Program-made: the position numbers and the translations under genes
Assembly: GCA_029449235.1 (NCBI GenBank)
Contig: JANATG010000009.1
Span: 1,240,001 to 1,304,000, forward strand
Origin: Linnemannia schmuckeri
Taxonomy: Eukaryota; Mortierellomycota; Mortierellomycetes; Mortierellales; Mortierellaceae
Direction: 5' to 3'
Length of the DNA: 64,000 bases
Notes under the pieces: generated by a model
The model's input: only the letters and a program-made list of their open reading frames with translations
Databases searched by the model: none
Told to the model about the DNA's origin: nothing
In this document: positions 58,101 to 64,000 of the stretch, piece after piece
How positions within the stretch are numbered: position 1 is the first letter of the stretch
How the letters are laid out: each line of letters starts with the position of its first letter

Positions 58101-59813
58101 AGAAACAACATATTGGTATATCCCTGATTGCCTTTCTTTCGCCATTCGCTGCTGTTAGTGCTGATGTTCTCTTTGTTGTTTTGTTTTTGTGTTGTCTGTT
58201 CTCACACTCACGAGAGTAAAGGGACAGACATGTAAAGACCATCCTTGTACGTTGCGCTGTTACTTTTGCGGGTGAGCAGATAGTCTTCGCACTTATCCCT
58301 CCTCCAATGCCTACTTGCTCGTATGCCCCTTCTTTGTTCCTTTTCATCTTTCACTCACGCCAGTTTTGTAAGTGGTTTGTGTCCAGAATCTCAACACAAC
58401 CGACAGCTGAGGATTGCTACCTATATAAACTCATCTCCTCTGCATGCGCCATTGCACTCGGACCTCCAAAAGGCATCTAGATATTTGTACTTCACCGGGT
58501 GACAGAAAACCAAGGCGCAAGGCACAATGTACATGGGGCAGGGGAGTGCAAGGGAGCGTGAGGGTGCAAGGGGACATGGGGGTGCAAGGGGACAAGGCAT
58601 AAAGGAGTGTCTAAGAGAGAGACAGGGGGGTCGGGAAAAAGATAGGAAACGAAAAGGGTCTGCGCGCCGGATAAAGGGGGAGGTGGCAGGGATTGGGTGG
58701 GAAATTGATGGAGTAGGGAAGGATTGCTGAGCGAACATTCCAGGCACCAAAGCCAAAGCCAAACAAAACGCATTCTGTTCTCGTATACAAAGTGAGCCAA
58801 CGACAACAACACATGCACAAACAAACCGACAAGCAAACAATATGAGCCGCATGCAAGATGTCAACACAAAACCCTGTTGTGGAGAGAAGGAAGAGGAATG
58901 AGAGTCAACGTCCAAAGATGGTAAGTGATGATGACAAACATATCTGATCAAAAAAGGCAAATGAAATCGCTTGCTTTCGAGCTGCAGCAGGCTATATATC
59001 TTTTCTTTCATTCGGTAACACGTTTCAATACCAGGAAGGCGATGAAAATGACAGAAAACAAAGTAGCTCGTGAAGAAGCTCTTGCAGTTCTAGTATAGTT
59101 AGCGTTCTTGGTTAGGCCTTTTCTTGTCAAAACGGCACATCGTTCTCTGATCGTGCATACGTGCGTGCAAGCGCCCGTGGTTCCAATGACTCTAGACACT
59201 CGCTCTTTGTCTCGAGCAAGGAATCTAATCGCACCCCCTAGGTTGAGGCGTCCTCGTAAACCTACCTCCCAAATGGGTAAGGTAACTCCGCTCTCCCAAT
59301 GCAGGGATGACAAAGGCGCCCCCGGAGGGTTAGAGGAGTGGGAGCCAGGGTCCAATCGATTCTACACGATGTTGTCCTTCGACGACAAAGAGGAGTGAGT
59401 TCGTTGCTCACTGCTTACTCTTTGTTGCGGAGCATCCGGTACCCCGCTCTATATTGCTCCTTTTCTCTTTTTCGTTTTGTTCGTGGCACCATCTCAAACA
59501 CGTGCATGGTCCACAAATCGCGTTGGAAATATAATGTGTCGTCGCGTTATTCCATTGAGTTACCGAGCAAGAGTCTGATTAATTGAAACCGCGCCAGGGT
59601 GGTAGCGCCGAACGACAAAGAGAGCACTACAATTCATCGCCTGCTTTTGACCAACCAGACGTCCAGAATCATTCACGTCCATGCGGTCTGAGCATACACT
59701 TCACCCGTGTCCAAGCACCACCCTAAATCTCACATGCAACGATGATAAAAGAATGGATGACAATGAAACGTTTTTTAAGAAGGAAAAAATGGAATTGGGT
59801 CTACACACTTGTT
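55185..59813. other. 4.6-kb gene-poor region
   Basis: No gene supported. The segment 55185-55560 is the promoter of paralogue B. Further on are a (CT)n tract (about 56432-56448), a CGCGCGCGCCCG patch (about 55978-55989), scattered A runs and G-rich GTGCAAGGG-type repeats at 58535-58600. A more GC-balanced, repeat-poor block at about 59,100-59,400 has overlapping ORFs on both strands but no domain I recognise. Confidence 0.55.
58535..58600. repeat. G-rich imperfect tandem repeat (GGTGCAAGGGGACA)
   Basis: Three to four degenerate units of GGGTGCAAGGGGACA. A similar GTGCAAGGGT motif occurs at 15796-15835. Confidence 0.65.
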
Positions 59814-62800
59814 CTAGTAATCGAAATCCATGTCGACGCCCATGCTGCTGTCATTCTTGACAGTGTTTAGCTTCTGGTCGTTATACATCTCGGCAATCTG
59901 CTCGCTCGAGGTCGCGTTCTCGGGTGTCTTGTCATCACGGAGACGGATGAATCGCGGGAAACGAAGCGAGATACCCTTGCTGGGATCCACAATGCCAACC
60001 GCGGCCTTGTACACAGGACTGACCGAAAGATCCGCGCATTTGATCTCCCAGACCCGAACGGGAGCAAACCAGACATCAGGCTTGTTACCCTCTCCGAGCA
60101 TATAGTACGACTTGGGCTCTGGAATAACGTGCTCCTTCAGGTCCTTATGGTGGTCCTCTAGATCTTGTTCACTGAATCCTGTTCCAATCTTGCAAATCGA
60201 CTGGTACACCTCTCGATCAGGATCGTAGCATGCCAACAGATATCCTCCATAGACTCCCGTACGCTTTCCGCGTCCGACATAGGCTCCAATCACGACCAAA
60301 TCGATCGAGTCTCCCACACCCGTCAGATAATCCTTCTTGACCTTGAGCCAGTTCCGAGATCGCTTTGAAGGCTCATAGGTGGCCTCGGTACCGTTCAATG
60401 TCTTAACCATCAGTCCTTCACAGTTGTCCGCCACGCTCTGATCCAAAAAGACCTGAATGTCTTCGATCTGTGTAGAGTTCATACTCTTCGCAAAAGAAAA
60501 CTCGCCATCGACTTCGTTAAAGTGCTCCAGCAAGAGTTCACGGCGCTTAGCTAGTGGTTCACGAAGGAGCGACTCGCCGTTGAGGTACAGCAAATCGAAT
60601 GTAAAAATGCAGACCTGAACCTTGATATCCTCTTCCTTGACATCTTTGCGCTTCCTTGTGCTCAGAACCTGGAAGGGCAGAATACATTTTCGTTCACGGT
60701 CCCACGCCACAGCCTCGCAATCTAGAACAAACGACGTCGTGTTTGGCTTTGCAAACTAAGAGATGTAATTAAAGCAAGTAGGAGGTATAATTAGACGACG
60801 CGACGTGAGAGTGCAACATTTTTGTTTTTTCAAGGAAACTGTGCGATATACCTTTCCAAGACGCTCCATGACATCGGGATACTTGTTGGACATGTTCTCA
60901 GAGTTTCGACTGTAGATTCTCATAGACCCGTCCTCCAGCTTGTGGATCTGTGCGCGCTCCCCATCGTACTTGTACTCACAAGTGAAAGCAATGCTCTCGA
61001 ATCGGTCCAAAATATCAGTCAGCGCCTTGGTAGGATGTGCCAACATGGGCTTCAATGGGATGCCTACATCGTTGATCAAACAAATTAGTTACTTGAAGCC
61101 ATGGGATTATTATGGTGACGCAAAAGTTAAAAGACGTTTGTACCTGGGGTCAGCTTGCAAGCCTCCTTCAGGCCATCGATATCCCCCTTGAGAAGGGCCG
61201 GTACAATAAGATCGTAACACGGAAGTTCACTATGAAATGTCATTTAGTCATAAAGACGAGGTAAGTAGGAGTTGCAACGGTTCGGTCGGTATATGTATTG
61301 TGCCGATCGGAAACTGGTATCCTCAACTCTTACCTGTAAACCGACTTGACAACGGATGCTGCTTCTTCCAGTTCCATCTGCAACTTTTCTTTCGACATCT
61401 TTTTGACATCTAAAGACACAAGCAAGGGTGTTTCATTAATAACTGGGCCAATACGGCGTCTCGTTAAATAAGCTTATACATTCCGGAGACAGAATACATA
61501 CTGGAACGCGACAGGACAATGGCTTGAGCAAGGGCGACAACAACCGTCCTCTCGGCGAGTCCAATTCTGAGCTTTCCTTCGAGAGAGCGCATCAAGTACT
61601 TGGCCTCCTTGTTGCGACACGATACTAGCATCAACTTGATCTTATCGACCTTTTGCTTTTGAGACTAAAGAAATTGATAATGAATTTGTCTCCATATGAG
61701 AAGCTGTCCCGTGGCCACAGTTTGCATGATCTGCACATCGATACGCCTTTATGGCGGCTTACCGAGTTTCCAGTCAAAGAGGCGATGTCCTTGAGCGTCT
61801 TGAACACGTGTGGGATGGTGAGTGCTTTGGGTTTGAACATGGTCGGCTGGTTGCTTCTGCTGTTCTATAACAGTTATAGATGGAGTGCGTAAGCTGATAT
61901 TCCTAACAAAGCGATATACACATGTGAATGAAAGTTGAATCCATGAACAGCCGCGTTCCATTCGCATACCATGGCAATGACACCCAAGTCTCCAATCTCT
62001 GCATAGTCAGCCTTGATCTTCTTCATCTCCCTTCCTGTTGACTCTGCGATAGCCTTCAAAAGAAGCGACTCGCCAATTCCCAACTCAAGTCCTTCATATT
62101 CTGGGCACAACTATCAAAGACAAAAAATGAAAGTTAGATATTGGCTTAATATAGATACATTCAACGAGTCAAAAGAACGTAGCTTACCTTGTTAATGGAC
62201 AGATAAATGACAGTGAGGAGGCTCTCTGGACTGAGCTTAATGACAGAGATGAGGAACTTGACAAGGTAATCCAGAATCTGAAGACGCTTGGTAGTATCCT
62301 CGATCTGCTCGAATGTTTGGCACAGTGCGGCATATGGAACACTATTGCAATGGTTGTAAACGGTCATCTACTAGCCAGTGAACTCTGCCGTGTTTCATAA
62401 ATGGGACGAATATTCCGCTTCGGAACAAATCCAGAACTTATTACACTTACGGCTCGCCCTTCTTCCAAGATGCGAATTCTGCGTCGCTGATCGATTTCGA
62501 AAACATATCGGCCCTGTAGCAGAATAGGAATATAACTTAGTACGTCATGGACCGCAAAAAGATCTGTAAGTTACGATGATGTACGAATACGACGACCGCA
62601 GTGGTAGTTACCATTTCGCGGCTGACTCCTTTTCCTGTTCAATTTCCTCCGCTTCGACCTTATCGTCGATTTCTTCCTCATCCTCTGCTGGCTTCTTGAT
62701 CTCCTCTTCCTGATCCTTGACATCCTTGACATCCTTGACATTCTTGACATTCTTGACATCCTTGACATCCCTGGCATCGTTTGTTAATGACTCATGCTTG

Positions 62801-63401
62801 GTGGCCACTAGTTCCTTGACTGCAATCGGTTGTGCCTTGGGTTTCTTGGGTGAGGTGGGATCCAGCTTGAGTCGCTTTGTTGTTGCTGTAAGTTCCTCAT
62901 CTCTGTGTTCCTGTGTCGACGAATGCTCCTCAACTGTTTCCATTTTCCCCTCGACAGCAGCATCTCCTTCTTCGTCTTCAGACTCGATGACTCTGCGGTG
63001 CCTCTTCTTGACGCTCACATTTGCTACAAGGTGACAAACATTATTTAGTTGGAGAAATAATGCATATGATATATTTTGCCACCAATTTTCAGCGTTTTGA
63101 CCGCAAGGTTCCAAGGCTTACCCGTCTTGTTATCTTCACCCATAGCAGTATCCTCGGTAGTTTCGGTCTTGATGCTATTGGAGGCTTTGACGGCTGACCG
63201 AGTCTCCACTGGCTTTTCCTTCCTTTCCGAGTCCTTTGCGCCATTGGAACTTGACGCCACCAAAGGAGCCTTGGGGCCGAATGAGCTAGTATTTTTTTGC
63301 AGGTGTGAAATGATTAGGACGCACACAAGGAAGACGAAAAGGTATGACTGGAGATTTAAGTGTTGTAGGGAGACGTACAGTTTACTTTGGCGAAGGGACA
63401 T
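59814..63401 (-). CDS. CDC9: DNA ligase I (ATP-dependent)
   Basis: Seals Okazaki fragments and repair nicks in the nucleus. Twelve exons (63401-63379, 63285-63122, 63023-62612, 62513-62451, 62341-62188, 62110-61970, 61864-61763, 61664-61502, 61409-61334, 61229-61144, 61063-60852, 60755-59814) give 845 residues. The N-terminus MSLRQSKLSFGPKAP resembles a partial PCNA-binding box. An acidic/Lys linker follows with DVKDVKNVKNVKDVKDVKD repeats. The DNA-binding domain has WADMFSKSISDAEFASWKKG through GLAERTVVVALAQA. The adenylation domain has catalytic Lys493 in CEYKYDGERAQIH, SRNSENMSNKYPD, VLDCEAVAWD, EGLMVKTL and WLKVKKDY. The OB-fold ends with ISLRFPRFIRLRDDK. An ACGCGT site lies 48 bp upstream. 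Symbol follows yeast. Confidence 0.95.
62713..62774. repeat. 9-bp tandem repeat coding for DVK/NVK units
   Basis: Six to seven copies of ATCCTTGAC with one base variation (ATTCTTGAC), in frame within the DNA ligase N-terminal linker, encoding alternating D-V-K and N-V-K. Confidence 0.9.
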
Positions 63402-63448
63402 TGTTGTTGATCCGACTTGTGGGTGATGTTCAAGACGGAATTGAATGA

Positions 63449-63454
63449 ACGCGT
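63449..63454. promoter_or_regulatory. ACGCGT (MCB-type) site upstream of DNA ligase I
   Basis: Perfect MluI cell-cycle box inside the palindrome GAACGCGTTC, 48 bp upstream of the ligase start codon in the 538-bp divergent promoter. Yeast CDC9 is a classic MCB-controlled gene; use by this fungus is inferred. Confidence 0.55.
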
Positions 63455-63939
63455 TCCTTTTAAAAACGAAAGACAAAACACCGTTTGCCACTTTTTTTAT
63501 TCTTCAGAATGCGACCAGCCCCTTAATAGCTTTGATTCCAACCTGTGCGATTCGTGCCCCTGTATTCCTGTGTCTCTATCTGAAGTAAGGAGGAATAGTG
63601 AACTATATATGTTACGATCACATGGGATCATCGTTTCCGCACAAAGAGAGGATAAGAGGAAGTTGTTGATTGTCAGAAAGAGGGTGTGCTGTGGTTATAG
63701 GCTTGTTGGTGGCAACGGTACCATGTCTGCCTCTTCGTTGGTACAGATGCTTATTTGTGTGCCACAAACACAAAAGACGCAATCGTGCACGGTCACGGAG
63801 TCTTTGCTTATGATCTCATTTTTTTCTTTTTTCTTTTTTTCTTTTTTTACCTCACAAAGAAAAAGATTTTTCTCAGTTCTCACACCTCTTATTTCCACCT
63901 TCACACCCTTTTCTTTCTCACTCACGTTCATATTCAACC

Positions 63940-64000
63940 ATGGCTCGCAAAAATAACGGTTACCAAACCCTCGCCGACGCCGCAGACCCTGTTCAGCCAA
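63940..64000 (+). CDS. N-terminus of an unidentified protein (runs off window)
   Basis: An ATG in the context TTCAACCATGGCT opens a frame reading MARKNNGYQTLADAADPVQP to the window edge with no stop. It follows a pyrimidine-rich leader (about 63820-63935) like those of other genes here, and codon use resembles them. Only 20 residues are visible, too few to name a family; an acidic/Ala segment is all that shows. Divergent from DNA ligase I. Confidence 0.5.
   Translation, partial: MARKNNGYQTLADAADPVQP

Noticed and set aside
59008..59355. 115-codon minus-strand ORF in the GC-balanced island
   Set aside because: No family recognised and an equally long ORF exists on the opposite strand, so coding status is unsupported.
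62713..62774. CRISPR-like regular repeats
   Set aside because: Repeats are 9 bp, contiguous without spacers, and in frame within a coding exon.

Overview
This is a gene-dense stretch of fungal nuclear genome. It holds 21 recognisable protein-coding genes plus one that runs off the right edge. Nearly all are split by short GT-AG introns, intergenic gaps are AT-rich and full of long A/T homopolymers, and pyrimidine-rich leaders precede many start codons. The gene content (SLT2-type MAP kinase, HUT1, MRI1, Ase1, DNA ligase I, Dap1, a Whi5/Nrm1-like repressor) is fungal. The intron richness, including several introns inside highly conserved domains, and the codon style point to an early-diverging lineage. 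My best guess is Mucoromycota, Mortierellomycotina. That assignment is inference, because no rRNA is present. I found no bacterial features, CRISPR, tRNA or rRNA.

Layout. 1-4032 (-): 5-oxoprolinase, cut at its C-terminus by the window edge. 4736-7879 (+): Ase1/PRC1 microtubule bundler. 8094-8858 (-): GNAT acetyltransferase. 9154-10219 (+): Dap1/PGRMC-type cytochrome b5-like haem protein. 10433-11409 (+): CHRAC1/Dpb3-like histone-fold protein. 11628-15284 (-): GH35 beta-galactosidase. 16600-19427 (+): Whi5/Nrm1-like protein. 19704-21099 (+): methylthioribose-1-phosphate isomerase. 21375-23682 (-): choline/ethanolamine kinase. 24189-25997 (-): mitochondrial GTPase MTG1. 26368-27990 (+): 2OG-Fe(II) oxygenase. 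28435-30416 (+): MBOAT lysophospholipid acyltransferase. 31037-34184 (-): SLT2/MPK1-type MAPK. 35129-36063 (-): thioredoxin-fold protein. 36363-37006 (-): NADAR protein. 37658-37947: solo LTR. 39242-40912 (+): HUT1/SLC35B1 transporter. 41738-43664 (-): bHLH factor. 43665-49430: gene-poor. 49431-49967 (+): small secreted protein. 50189-52542 and 52971-55184 (-): tandem acid sphingomyelinase-like phosphodiesterases. 55185-59813: gene-poor. 59814-63401 (-): DNA ligase I. 63940-edge (+): start of an unidentified gene.

The genes are mostly housekeeping and do not form an obvious pathway cluster. Some share themes: lipid metabolism (choline kinase, LPCAT3-like acyltransferase, sphingomyelinase-like pair, Dap1) and cell-cycle/DNA replication (Ase1, histone-fold subunit, Whi5/Nrm1-like, DNA ligase). 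ACGCGT (MluI cell-cycle box) motifs lie just upstream of both the Whi5/Nrm1-like gene and DNA ligase I.

The most unusual items are a probable non-canonical AT-AC intron in MTG1, a solo LTR with an exact 5-bp target duplication, a 16-nt microexon in 5-oxoprolinase, the sphingomyelinase-like pair with mostly non-shared introns, and a HUT1 homologue with a long Gln-rich tail. Exon boundaries were derived by hand from reading frame, splice dinucleotides and family knowledge. Every multi-exon model listed as complete closes to an integral reading frame.
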